Shown piece by piece: positions 1 through 10,447 of a DNA stretch of 64,000 nt (positions within the stretch are counted from its first letter, which is position 1; each line of letters opens with the position of its first letter). The translations under genes and the position numbers were made by a program. The notes beneath the pieces are model-generated. The model was given only the letters and a program-made list of their open reading frames with translations, did no database searches and was not told the origin of the DNA. The DNA is from Pseudoxanthomonas sp. F37 (GTDB lineage Bacteria; Pseudomonadota; Gammaproteobacteria; Xanthomonadales; Xanthomonadaceae): the NCBI RefSeq assembly GCF_022965755.1, contig NZ_CP095187.1:3100001-3164000 (forward strand), given 5' to 3'.

Positions 1-1637
1 ACGTCGCGGATCGACTCTGTGCCGGCCATCAGCGCCGCGATGCGGTCGATGCCGAAGGCGATGCCGCCGTGCGGGGGCGCGCCGAAGCGCAGCGCATCCA
101 GCAGGAAGCCGAACTTCGCTTCGGCCTCTTCCGCGCCGATGCCGAGCAGTTCGAATACCGCGCTCTGCATTTCCGGGCGATGGATGCGGATCGAACCGCC
201 GCCGATCTCATTGCCGTTCAGCACCATGTCGTAGCCGCGCGACACCGCCGTCTTCGCGTTGGCGCGCAGGTCGGCGATGTCGTCGACCGCCGGCGCGGTG
301 AAGGGATGATGGAGCGCGACATAGCGCTGCGCTTCCTCGTCCCATTCGAACATCGGGAAGTCGGTGACCCACAGCGGCTTCCAGCCGTCCTGCACCAGGC
401 CGAAGTCCTTGCCGGCCTTCAGCCGCAGCGCGCCCATGAAGTCGCTGACCTTGTTGTAGCCGCCCGCGCCGAAGAACACGATGTCGCCGTTGCCGGCGCC
501 GACGTGCTTGAGCAGTGCCGCGAAGGCCTCGTCGGCGAAGAACTTCCGGATCGGCGATGAGATCTCGCCGGCCTCGTCGATCTTGATGTAGGCCAGGCCC
601 TTGGCGCCGTACTTGGCGGCATGCGCGGCGTACTCGTCGATCTGCTTGCGGCTCAGCGACGCGCCACCGGGAATGCGCAGTGCGGCCACGCGGCCGTCCG
701 GGTCGCTGGCGGCGGCGGTGAACACGCCGAACTCGCTGGACTTCACCAGCTCGGCCACGTCCACCAGTTCCAGGTCGATGCGCAGGTCCGGCTTGTCCGA
801 GCCGTAGCGGCGCATCGCCTCGGCCCAGGTCATGCGCGGGAACTGGGCATCCAGCTGCACATCCATCACTTCGGCGAAGATGTCGCGGATCATGCCTTCG
901 ACGGTGTCCTGCACGTCGCGCTCGCGCACGAAGGCGAATTCCATGTCGAGCTGGGTGAATTCCAGCTGGCGGTCGGCACGCAGGGCCTCATCGCGGAAGC
1001 AGCGCGCGATCTGGTAGTAGCGGTCGAAGCCGGCCACCATCAGGATCTGCTTGAACAGCTGCGGCGACTGCGGCAGCGCATAGAACTCGCCCGGGTGCAT
1101 GCGCGCCGGCACCAGGAAGTCGCGCGCGCCTTCCGGCGTGGCCTTGGTGAGGATGGGCGTCTCGATGTCCTGGAAGCCGCGCGCGTCCAGCCAGCGGCGC
1201 AGCGCCTGCACCAGGCGGATGCGGGTGCGCTGCTTGCGCTGCATGTCGGGGCTGCGCAGGTCCAGGTAGCGGTATTTCAGGCGGATGTCCTCGCCCGGTT
1301 TCTCGTGGTGGTGGAACGGCAACGGCTCGGCCTTGTTGAGCACGGTGATCCGGGTGGCGATCACCTCCACCTGGCCGGTGCGGATCCTGGCGTTGACGGC
1401 CTCGCGCGCACGCACCACGCCTTCGACCTGCAGCACGTCCTCGTAGCCCAGCGACGCGGCGACCTTGAACACCTCGGCCTGGGACGGATCCACCGTCACC
1501 TGCACGATGCCTTCGTGGTCGCGCAGATCGATGAAGCACACGCCGCCGAGGTTGCGGGCGACATCGGTCCAGCCGCACAGGGTCACGGTCTGGCCGATCA
1601 AGGCCTCGTCGACGAGGCCGCAGAAATGGGTACGCAT
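1..1637 (-). CDS. aspS: Aspartyl-tRNA synthetase, C-terminal end cut by window edge
   Basis: Charges tRNA with aspartate in the cytoplasm. About 545 residues of a protein that is usually near 590 are present. The N-terminal OB-fold anticodon-binding domain starts at the ATG ([16 protein letters not shown]). The class II catalytic core follows, with the motif 2 core FRDE, the inserted bacterial domain, and motif 3 near the edge ([14 protein letters not shown]). Residues after SIRD lie outside the window. The gene is read towards the window start and has no same-strand neighbour close upstream. Identity is secure. Whether the enzyme is discriminating or also charges tRNA-Asn cannot be read here with confidence. 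Confidence 0.97.
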   Translation of the reverse strand, partial: MRTHFCGLVDEALIGQTVTLCGWTDVARNLGGVCFIDLRDHEGIVQVTVDPSQAEVFKVAASLGYEDVLQVEGVVRAREAVNARIRTGQVEVIATRITVLNKAEPLPFHHHEKPGEDIRLKYRYLDLRSPDMQRKQRTRIRLVQALRRWLDARGFQDIETPILTKATPEGARDFLVPARMHPGEFYALPQSPQLFKQILMVAGFDRYYQIARCFRDEALRADRQLEFTQLDMEFAFVRERDVQDTVEGMIRDIFAEVMDVQLDAQFPRMTWAEAMRRYGSDKPDLRIDLELVDVAELVKSSEFGVFTAAASDPDGRVAALRIPGGASLSRKQIDEYAAHAAKYGAKGLAYIKIDEAGEISSPIRKFFADEAFAALLKHVGAGNGDIVFFGAGGYNKVSDFMGALRLKAGKDFGLVQDGWKPLWVTDFPMFEWDEEAQRYVALHHPFTAPAVDDIADLRANAKTAVSRGYDMVLNGNEIGGGSIRIHRPEMQSAVFELLGIGAEEAEAKFGFLLDALRFGAPPHGGIAFGIDRIAALMAGTESIRD

Positions 1638-1801
1638 GGGGGCTCCACTGGGTTCGGACCGGGGCCGGGACATCCCGCAGCCATGACGGGCCGGTCAAGC
1701 CCGCTAGTTTACCCGGTCCCCCGCCCTCCGGCCCGTGATCCGCCCCTGCACAGCCTTAACTGGCCGGGCGTATGCTGGCGCCTCTCCAGGAGGGTGCCGC
1801 C

Positions 1802-2704
1802 ATGAAGAAGCCGTTGTTGCAGTCCGTTTTCGTACTGTTGCTGGCCTTGGCGGCCGGCAGCGCCTCCGCCCAGATCACGTCCAAGGCCTATGCGCCGGAA
1901 AACCTGCGCACGCTCTCGGTGCAGGACCAGACCCGGGTCATCAGCCTGGAGTATTCCGAACAGTCCCGCGGGCGCCGCATCCCGGACGACCAGTTGCGGT
2001 TCTACCTGGACCAGGTCAACCGCTCCAACTGGACCTTCAGCCGTATCAAGCAGGACATCGCCCAGTCGCTGGGCGGCAACAGCGGCGGCTGGAACCCGAA
2101 CCCTCCGGCCCCTGGACAAACCATCCTGTGCGAGAGCAAGAGCGGTGACGCCCGGCGCTGCACGCCGCCGTGGCGCGGACCGTCGCGGCTGGTGCGGCAG
2201 CTCTCCAACAGCCGCTGCGAAGAGGGCACGACCTGGAGCTCGCAGGACGGCCTGATCACGGTGTGGAAGGGGTGCCGGGGCGAGTTCGCCGCTGCCGGCG
2301 GATCCACCGGGACGATCCGCTGTGAAAGCACCGACGGCCGCGGCCGTACCTGCCGCACACCGTGGAGTGGCCATTCGCGCCTGACCCGGCAGCTCTCCCG
2401 CGCCGCCTGCGTCGAGGGCCAGAGCTGGCAGTCGCAGCGGGGCCAGGTGTATGTCGGCAACGGCTGCCGCGCCGAATTCGCCCCCCGCATCGGCGGCGGT
2501 GGCGGCGGCTCCAGCCACTACTCGGTCACCTGCAGCAGCGAGAACAACCGCCGCCACAGCTGCGCCTACGACCCGCGCCAGGGCCGGCCGATCCTGTTGC
2601 AACAGCTGTCCAACACCAGTTGCCGCGAAGGCTACAGCTGGGGCTACGCGGGCAACCAGATCTGGGTGGACCGCGGCTGCCGGGGCCGCTTCGGACCGCG
2701 CTGA
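1802..2704 (+). CDS. Secreted protein with three DUF3011 repeats
   Basis: A 300-residue exported protein of unknown function. A signal peptide covers about residues 1-23 (hydrophobic core ending SASA). After a region of about 75 residues there are three tandem copies of a cysteine-bearing repeat of about 55 residues, each of the form CES..G..RxC...W.G.SRL.RQLS...C.EG.xW....G.I.V..GCRxxF. This is the DUF3011 pattern, common in Xanthomonadaceae. Copies begin near residues 109, 175 and 240; the third is the most divergent. The paired cysteines suggest periplasmic or surface disulphides. The ATG was chosen over the longer frame because AGGAGG lies just upstream and the signal peptide starts here. 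Confidence 0.85.
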   Translation: MKKPLLQSVFVLLLALAAGSASAQITSKAYAPENLRTLSVQDQTRVISLEYSEQSRGRRIPDDQLRFYLDQVNRSNWTFSRIKQDIAQSLGGNSGGWNPNPPAPGQTILCESKSGDARRCTPPWRGPSRLVRQLSNSRCEEGTTWSSQDGLITVWKGCRGEFAAAGGSTGTIRCESTDGRGRTCRTPWSGHSRLTRQLSRAACVEGQSWQSQRGQVYVGNGCRAEFAPRIGGGGGGSSHYSVTCSSENNRRHSCAYDPRQGRPILLQQLSNTSCREGYSWGYAGNQIWVDRGCRGRFGPR

Positions 2705-2719
2705 GCGACCCTTACCGGC

Positions 2720-3316
2720 TCAATCGTCGACGCCCCACGGCGCCGGCGGCGGTTCCACCGGCGCGGTGAGGTCGAATTCCACCCGGAACAATCGGCCGTT
2801 CGGCCGGCTCAGTTCGTAGACGAAGGTCTTGCCCGGCACCCGTTCCATGGCCCAGGTGTTGTCGAGCGAAGCGTTCAGCCCTTCCCGCTTGAACATCGCC
2901 ACCGATCCGGCATCGACGGGAAACGCCTGCCGCTGCGCGGTGCCGGCTTCCACCGTGTCGCCGCCGTACAGGGTCACCGCGTCCGGGCTGCCGTCTTCAT
3001 GGCGATGGTCGTGCTTCAGGCGCAGGCCCGTACCGGTGCGTGTCAGCACCCAGGTACGCGAGCGGTCGTCGCCCACATGGAAGGGAATGCGGATCTCGCG
3101 CGCCGGGTCGTCGCAGCCGCGCACGTGCATGACCAGCGTCTTGCCCTCGAACGGATCGGGCGTGGCCGGTGCGGGCTGATTGGCCGTGATGCGGCCGGCG
3201 TAGGCCTTGCCGCAATGGGTCGCCAGCGCAGCGAGGAACCTATCTGCAGGCGAGGCTGGTGGCGTGGCGCACCCGGCGACGCACAACGTGGCCAACGCGA
3301 TGACGCGCTTCTTCAT
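2720..3316 (-). CDS. Putative lipoprotein, unknown function
   Basis: A 198-residue protein starting MKKRVIALATLCVAGC, with a lipobox (VAGC) placing the lipidated cysteine at residue 16. The mature part has no motif I recognise. It contains one other cysteine pair region (THCGKAY and VRGCDDP) and a proline-rich C-terminus ending WGVDD. A longer in-frame start exists, but the lipobox fixes this ATG. It lies downstream of the 811-residue gene on the same strand (31-nt gap), so the two may be co-transcribed. It converges on the DUF3011 gene. Confidence 0.7.
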   Translation of the reverse strand: MKKRVIALATLCVAGCATPPASPADRFLAALATHCGKAYAGRITANQPAPATPDPFEGKTLVMHVRGCDDPAREIRIPFHVGDDRSRTWVLTRTGTGLRLKHDHRHEDGSPDAVTLYGGDTVEAGTAQRQAFPVDAGSVAMFKREGLNASLDNTWAMERVPGKTFVYELSRPNGRLFRVEFDLTAPVEPPPAPWGVDD

Positions 3317-3347
3317 GGCGACCCCCTTCTGGTGGACGGGATACACC

Positions 3348-5783
3348 TTACTTCGTAGCGCTTTTAGGCGGGGCCGAGGTGAGGCCAACGGAGGTGCCGG
3401 CTTCGGCCGGCGCAGGTTCGCCGGCCCCGGTGCCTGGGGAGGCATTCCCGCCCCCACCCAACTCGGGAATGTCGTGCGTCAAGTCCGCATCCTTGCTGTC
3501 TTCAGGGTCGGGCACGGGAGCTGTCGCGCCGCGGACGACGGCCCACAGATCGGCACGCGGTCGATCGCAGGACGGACAGCTTTCATCGCGTTCCTCCTCC
3601 TCGATCGACGTGCTGCGGAGCGGCGTGAGCCACGGAATCCAGCGGACAGCCGCACGTTGCCGGTCTCCCAGCCGCGTGCCCCGCTGTGGGAATACCTGCA
3701 CGCCCGGCCCGGGCACGGCGGGGGCCTGCGACGCGATCTTGGGAAAGACCGATGCGCACTCGGAGCTCTCGCAGGTCTCGAAGCCCAACCGCGAGTAGTC
3801 CCTGACGATGGCAAACCGGTTCTGTTGTCCGTCCGGTGCGTCAGGGTCGGGATAGCTGACCCGATAGCGTTCCTCGACTCCGTAGTAGCTCCCGCGCGCC
3901 AGCGTGATGGGACGGAAATATCGAACCAGCGCGTTGCACGCGGTCGCGCCCGCAGCAATGACCGACGATGTGCAGGCCTCCACCTGGCGACTGGAACCAT
4001 CCGGGTACCGTGCGCTCGCGCGGATGTTGTAGATACCGAATCCCGTCATGCTCCAGCGATGATTCTCCAGGCTGTTGCCGTTGTCGCCCTGGACGGAATA
4101 CGCACTGTTGCCGTCGGCGAGGCGCGAGAGCGTGACCGAAACATCCAGCCCCACGTAGGACGGCGGCTGGGCCTTCTGGTAACCGTTACGCCAGTTCCCC
4201 AGCGGCTGGATGATCGAAGGCGACTCGCCTTCGAACTGGTACATGAATGACGGCGTCAGCCCCACCAGGGTCTCACCCTGCGTGTCCCCCTGCAGGGAAC
4301 GCGAAAGGAAGACCGATGGCACTACGGCCCTGCCCACCGTTCCCGATTGCAGGCGCCAGAACTGCGTCTCGGTCTGTCCGTTGTCGATGGTCAGGAGACT
4401 CGGGTTCTGGATTGAGACATCGAACTGGGTCGAACGCGTCGGCACCATGGGCTCCCCGTCAGCACTCAGCGGCATGTCGTGCTCGAACGTAAAACCCAGG
4501 CCCTCAAAGTCGAACCTGTGCAAGGGATACCCGCAAACCGCCAAGCGACCGGCCAGCATCTGGCCTGGCTCGATGCACAGCCATGGCAGCGAGAACTGCA
4601 GGCTGGTGAATCTCCACGCGTCGGCCCGCTTCCAGGCATCGAGATCGGTGGCCGATAGCACACGATATTCCGTAACAGATACCGGGGGCGACTGGGGCGA
4701 AGACGCTGCGACCTCGAGCCAGTCAGACCTGAGTGCCCACACACTGATGCCACCCGCGATCGCCAGGCGCCGCAGGACATGGCCCTGCGAGGTGCGCTGC
4801 ATGACGTCGTTATCGGGCGATGTGCGTTCGTAAAGGCGCACCACCGCGGTCCTGGGGGTCAAAACGACCTGGCCACTCTCGTCCACCCTGATCGCGTAGT
4901 TGGGCGTGGCCAGCGGTTGATCCTCATGGAAATTCACAGATCCATCGGGAAGGCGCTCCAGCAAGCGCGTGGCTCCGGAATAGCTCGGATACTCGGTGAC
5001 CGAGAGGCCACCCAACATCAGCATGCGCGCAGGCAGTTCCGAGACATTGGCGACACGGGAGCCGGACGCCTGTTCGAACAGGTATCCGGACCAGACCTGA
5101 TATTCGGGCAGGTGCGGCCAAGCCTTGAAGGCGTTGCGATCCGCACTGAACGCGTATCCGTCCTGGTATCCCGCAGGCATCGGCAACTCGCCGGCGGCGA
5201 TCCTGCTCAGCGCATAGGAAAGCGCGCTCAGCCCATCGTGTGCAACGGCACGGGTGGTCTGGTCCAGCTCCGCGTCCGTGGTCGGCCGCCTTCCCAGTGC
5301 GTATTCGATGTGCCGCATGAGTGCGGTCGTAAAGGCCGAAACCCGCAGGGCGGCATGTTCCTGCACGTCCAGCCGGCCATCGCCGCCGCCCAGCGCGGCC
5401 AGACGCGAAACGCTCCCCAGCAGGCTGGCCTGGCGCCCCTTGGTGGAGCGCACCTCGATGGATGCCATGCGAGCGGTATCCGTCAGGAACAGCGTGGCCT
5501 CGAAGTACCGGCCCTGCACGCTGACCGGAATCAACTCGGTGCCGACACGTACTTCCACCGACTGGAGGACATCACCGGCCGCCAGCGGCGTCACTTCACC
5601 GGACAGGCGCAGTTTTGCCGGGGGCACCAGCGGCTGGGACCCGCGCACGGGCAGTGCGCCTGCGGGCGGAGCGGCCTGCCCTGCGCTCTGCAGCACCGGT
5701 ATCGACATGGCGGCAATACCCGCCACGGCCGCCATGGCGCCCACGACCCACGCGGCCAGAATGGCCATCCCTGCCTTCGACAT
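3348..5783 (-). CDS. Large membrane-anchored exported protein, unknown function
   Basis: An 811-residue protein with one N-terminal hydrophobic segment (about residues 4-30) and a long predicted periplasmic part. I recognise no catalytic motif. The early part (about 50-120) reads like a beta-rich module. Cysteines cluster towards the C-terminus, including CESSEC and CPSC, and the last 50 residues are low-complexity Gly/Pro/Ala/Glu. The start is set by AGGAGGGGGCG directly before the ATG. Its third-codon positions look visibly less GC-rich than flanking genes, which hints at later acquisition. Function unknown. Confidence 0.65.
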   Translation of the reverse strand: MSKAGMAILAAWVVGAMAAVAGIAAMSIPVLQSAGQAAPPAGALPVRGSQPLVPPAKLRLSGEVTPLAAGDVLQSVEVRVGTELIPVSVQGRYFEATLFLTDTARMASIEVRSTKGRQASLLGSVSRLAALGGGDGRLDVQEHAALRVSAFTTALMRHIEYALGRRPTTDAELDQTTRAVAHDGLSALSYALSRIAAGELPMPAGYQDGYAFSADRNAFKAWPHLPEYQVWSGYLFEQASGSRVANVSELPARMLMLGGLSVTEYPSYSGATRLLERLPDGSVNFHEDQPLATPNYAIRVDESGQVVLTPRTAVVRLYERTSPDNDVMQRTSQGHVLRRLAIAGGISVWALRSDWLEVAASSPQSPPVSVTEYRVLSATDLDAWKRADAWRFTSLQFSLPWLCIEPGQMLAGRLAVCGYPLHRFDFEGLGFTFEHDMPLSADGEPMVPTRSTQFDVSIQNPSLLTIDNGQTETQFWRLQSGTVGRAVVPSVFLSRSLQGDTQGETLVGLTPSFMYQFEGESPSIIQPLGNWRNGYQKAQPPSYVGLDVSVTLSRLADGNSAYSVQGDNGNSLENHRWSMTGFGIYNIRASARYPDGSSRQVEACTSSVIAAGATACNALVRYFRPITLARGSYYGVEERYRVSYPDPDAPDGQQNRFAIVRDYSRLGFETCESSECASVFPKIASQAPAVPGPGVQVFPQRGTRLGDRQRAAVRWIPWLTPLRSTSIEEEERDESCPSCDRPRADLWAVVRGATAPVPDPEDSKDADLTHDIPELGGGGNASPGTGAGEPAPAEAGTSVGLTSAPPKSATK

Positions 5784-5900
5784 CGCCCCCTCCTGATTGG
5801 ACGGCCCTGACACGCGAAGCGCGTGTGCCCCGGCGGGCCGTGCGGAAAGGCTACCGTGCAGGCGGTGCGGCCGTCGAGTGCGGCCGAGTAGCCGCCGAGG

Positions 5901-6224
5901 TCAGGACGCCGACGGTGCCGGCTTGGCGTCCACCTTCGCCGGCGCGCTTTCGCTCTTCGCCGGTGCCGAGTCGGCGGGCTTGGCCTCTGCGGAGGGCTTG
6001 GCACCCTCGCCGCCATCGGCCAGGTTGCGCTTCTTGTCGCCATCCTTCTTGAAGTCGGTCTCGTACCAGCCGCTGCCGGCCAGGCGGAACGCCGGCGCCG
6101 TGATCTGCCGCTTCACCGTGGACTGCCCGCAGGACGGGCAGGTGTCGGGGTCGGGGTCGGACAGCTTCTGCAGACGGTCGAAATGGTGGCCGCACTGGGT
6201 GCATTCGAAGGCGTAGATGGGCAT
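5901..6224 (-). CDS. FmdB-family zinc-ribbon protein
   Basis: A 107-residue protein starting MPIYAFECTQCGHHFD. Four cysteines (C8, C11, C29, C32; CxxC-x17-CxxC) form the zinc ribbon typical of the FmdB/CxxC_CxxC_SSSS family. The conserved tail of that domain (KRQITAPAFRL) follows. After residue 70 comes a low-complexity Ala/Lys/Pro/Glu tail common in proteobacterial members. The family is often proposed to be regulatory, but its role is not established. In related genomes it commonly sits next to a DUF502 gene and aspS; here about 4 kb of other genes intervene. Confidence 0.85.
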   Translation of the reverse strand: MPIYAFECTQCGHHFDRLQKLSDPDPDTCPSCGQSTVKRQITAPAFRLAGSGWYETDFKKDGDKKRNLADGGEGAKPSAEAKPADSAPAKSESAPAKVDAKPAPSAS

Positions 6225-6304
6225 GGCGGATACGGGACTGACGCGGAGCCCGTATTCTGGGGGCACGGGCCGCCGTTTCAACCGCTTGCACGGCCACGGC
6301 GCGT

Positions 6305-7201
6305 TCACCGCGCCATCGGCCCGGCCGCCAGTACCGCGACCTGCCGCAGCGTGTCGTCGCGGGCCGCGGCGTCCACCGAAGCGCCCTGGAGATAGCTGGC
6401 CAGCAGGAAGGGCGCCCGGCCATGGCCGGGCCAGATCACGGCGATGTCGTTGGTGGTGTCGGTGCCGTTGCTGCCCGTCTTGTCGCCCACGGTCCACCCG
6501 GAGGGCAGGCCGGCGCGCAGGCGGTGGCCCCCCGTGCGGTTGTCGATGAGCCAGCGGGCCAGAATTCGTCGCGAGGCGGGCGACAGCACCGTGCCCAGCA
6601 CCAGGCGCTGCAGGTTGACGGCCATCGCTGCGGGCGTCGTCGTGTCGCGCGGGTCGTCGGGGCTGAACAGGTTCAAGGTCGGCTCGTTCCGGTCGCTGCG
6701 GGTGACGCTGTCGCCGGTCGCGCGCAGGAAGGCCGTCAGACCGGCTGGATCGCCCACCAACGGCAGCAGCAGATTGGCTGCGGGATTGTCGCTCCAGATC
6801 ATGGTCGCCCTGCACAACTCCCCGACGTTCAAGCCGCGACCGACGTATTTCTCGGTCACGGGGGCGTGCGCAATCATGTCCTCCTGACGGATGGGTACCC
6901 TTTGCGTCAGGGCCATCCGCCCCTGGTCGACCTGCTGGAGCACCGCGGCGACAAGCAGGAACTTGAAGGTACTGCACATCGGGAAACGTTCTTCCTGACG
7001 GTGCCCCCAGCGTCGGCCGCTGCCGCTGTCGATCAGGCACACGCCCAGCCGTCCCCCGCTGGCGCGCTCCAGCATCGCCCAGTCCGGTCCCGCCTCCGCC
7101 GGTTCCGGCGCCCCGGCAGCCCACGCCCTTGAGTAGCCCGGGACCAGGCCCGCAGCCAACCCTACTCCAGCCCACTGCAGGAACTGCCGCCTCATGATCA
7201 T
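6305..7201 (-). CDS. bla: Class A serine beta-lactamase (L2/BlaA-like)
   Basis: A 298-residue periplasmic enzyme that hydrolyses beta-lactam antibiotics. All active-site motifs are present: STFK (S77, K80), SDN (137-139), the omega-loop Glu in RNEPTLN (E173, N177) and KTG (241-243). C76 precedes the nucleophile. The N-terminus (MRRQFLQWAGVGLAAG) resembles a Tat signal with a twin arginine, as in the Stenotrophomonas L2 enzyme. The start at 7201 is preferred because AAGGAG lies six bases upstream; a second ATG at 7195 is possible. It is divergent from a LysR-type gene with an 87-nt gap, the classic inducible bla/ampR arrangement. Spectrum cannot be read from sequence. Confidence 0.93.
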   Translation of the reverse strand: MIMRRQFLQWAGVGLAAGLVPGYSRAWAAGAPEPAEAGPDWAMLERASGGRLGVCLIDSGSGRRWGHRQEERFPMCSTFKFLLVAAVLQQVDQGRMALTQRVPIRQEDMIAHAPVTEKYVGRGLNVGELCRATMIWSDNPAANLLLPLVGDPAGLTAFLRATGDSVTRSDRNEPTLNLFSPDDPRDTTTPAAMAVNLQRLVLGTVLSPASRRILARWLIDNRTGGHRLRAGLPSGWTVGDKTGSNGTDTTNDIAVIWPGHGRAPFLLASYLQGASVDAAARDDTLRQVAVLAAGPMAR

Positions 7202-7288
7202 CGTGCTCTCCTTGAGAAAACCTTATTGTTTCCGCTCGCCCAGGACGTCACCAGCGCGATAGTTGGATCACAAGCATCAAGGAATCTC

Positions 7289-8167
7289 ATGTCTCCCCCA
7301 CCCAGGCCCCGTTTGCCGCTGAACGCACTGCGCGCGTTCGAAGCCGCCGCCCGGCACCAGAATCTGACGCGGGCAGCGGACGAGTTGTGCGTCAGCCAGG
7401 CCGCGCTGAGCCACCAGATCAAGGCATTGGAAACCCGTCTGGGTGTGACCCTGTTCCAGCGGTTGCCGCGGGGGGTGGCGTTGACCGAGGAGGGCACGGC
7501 GCTGTGGCCGCAGATCAACGAGGCGTTCGAGCGCATCGGTCTGGCGATGGACCGGTTCGCAGGGGGACACAGCCGCCAGGTGGTGACGATGGGCGTGGTG
7601 GGGACGTTCGCCACCGGCTGGCTGCTGCCGCGCCTGCCGGCCTTCTCTGCGGCCCATCCCGACATCGAACTGCGCATCTCCACCCACAACAATCTGGTCG
7701 ATCTTGCGGGCGAGGGCTTGGACCTGGCGATCCGCTTTGGCGAAGGCGACTGGCCGGGGCAGGCCCGGATCCCCTTGCGGGCGGCCCGGTTTTCCGCCGT
7801 CTGTGCCCCGGCGCTGGCGCCGGTGCTGGAACATCCGCGCGACCTGGCAAGGGCATGCCTGCTGCGCTCGTACCGCAACGATGAGTGGCCGCGCTGGCTG
7901 GCCGCCGCCGAGGCCGCGGGGGTGGAAGCACGCGGACCGGTATTCGATTCCTCGATCACATTGGCCAGCGCCGCAGCAGGCGGCGCGGGCGTGGCACTGC
8001 TGCCGCTGGACATGTTCGGGCACGAACTGGGCAGCGGTGGCCTGCTGCAGCCTTTTGCCACCACGCTGGAACTGGGGCGCTACTGGTTGACCCGCCTGCG
8101 GTCACGCAAGGAATCCGATGCCATGCGGCGCGTGGCGGCGTGGCTGCAGGGACAGGCACTCCTGTAA
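7289..8167 (+). CDS. ampR: LysR-type regulator, AmpR-like
   Basis: A 292-residue LysR-family regulator with an N-terminal winged helix-turn-helix (NALRAFEAAARHQNLTRAA, then SQAALSHQIKALE) and a periplasmic-binding-protein-like effector domain. Length and the opening match AmpR, the sensor of peptidoglycan fragments that controls inducible beta-lactamases in Xanthomonadaceae and Pseudomonas. The longer frame begins earlier, but this ATG starts the conserved domain. It is divergent from the class A beta-lactamase gene and presumably regulates it from the shared 87-nt region. The effector is inferred from the family. Confidence 0.88.
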   Translation: MSPPPRPRLPLNALRAFEAAARHQNLTRAADELCVSQAALSHQIKALETRLGVTLFQRLPRGVALTEEGTALWPQINEAFERIGLAMDRFAGGHSRQVVTMGVVGTFATGWLLPRLPAFSAAHPDIELRISTHNNLVDLAGEGLDLAIRFGEGDWPGQARIPLRAARFSAVCAPALAPVLEHPRDLARACLLRSYRNDEWPRWLAAAEAAGVEARGPVFDSSITLASAAAGGAGVALLPLDMFGHELGSGGLLQPFATTLELGRYWLTRLRSRKESDAMRRVAAWLQGQALL

Positions 8168-8392
8168 CGATACCCGCGGCGGTCCAGCCAAGGAGCCGGC
8201 GGACCGGCTCGCTTTCGCAGGCCCGGCGCCCCCCTTGGGCGCGGGGCGCGTGTTCGAATCCGCATCGACGCGGCGCCGGCCTTGGGGCGTTGCCCATCGG
8301 GTGCAACGATGACCGTTGAACGGGTCGGCATGACGCCTGTGCGCATGGCTTCGGAATTGGCGGGGCCCTGTCCCCGACGAACGCTCCAGGGA

Positions 8393-10246
<1,854 letters not shown>

Positions 10247-10325
10247 GAAACAACCTACGGGGATTTGGGGGAAGCGGCCGCGTAGTTTATCGGTAGCAGG
10301 CCGCCACACGGCTGTTAAGAATCCA

Positions 10326-10354
10326 TTGACATCCATGTAACGGGGCGGTAACAA
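10326..10354 (+). promoter_or_regulatory. Sigma-70 promoter for TonB receptor 1
   Basis: A perfect -35 hexamer TTGACA (10326-10331), a 17-nt spacer and TAACAA (10349-10354) lie about 95 bases before the receptor start, in the 201-nt gap from yheS. Spacing is ideal. No Fur-like site was seen beside it. Confidence 0.6.
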
Positions 10355-10447
10355 AGGCATTGGTGCAACGCACAAAAGTGATTTCAGCGGCAACTTTCCT
10401 GCCACCATCGACCCGCTGCGCCGTCCTTCCACCCCGTTGGAGCCACC

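Noticed and set aside
8248..8265. TTCGAATCC, a tRNA T-loop-like string in the gap between ampR and yheS
   Set aside because: The flanking bases do not form a T-arm (only one pair next to the loop) and no anticodon or acceptor arms can be built around it.
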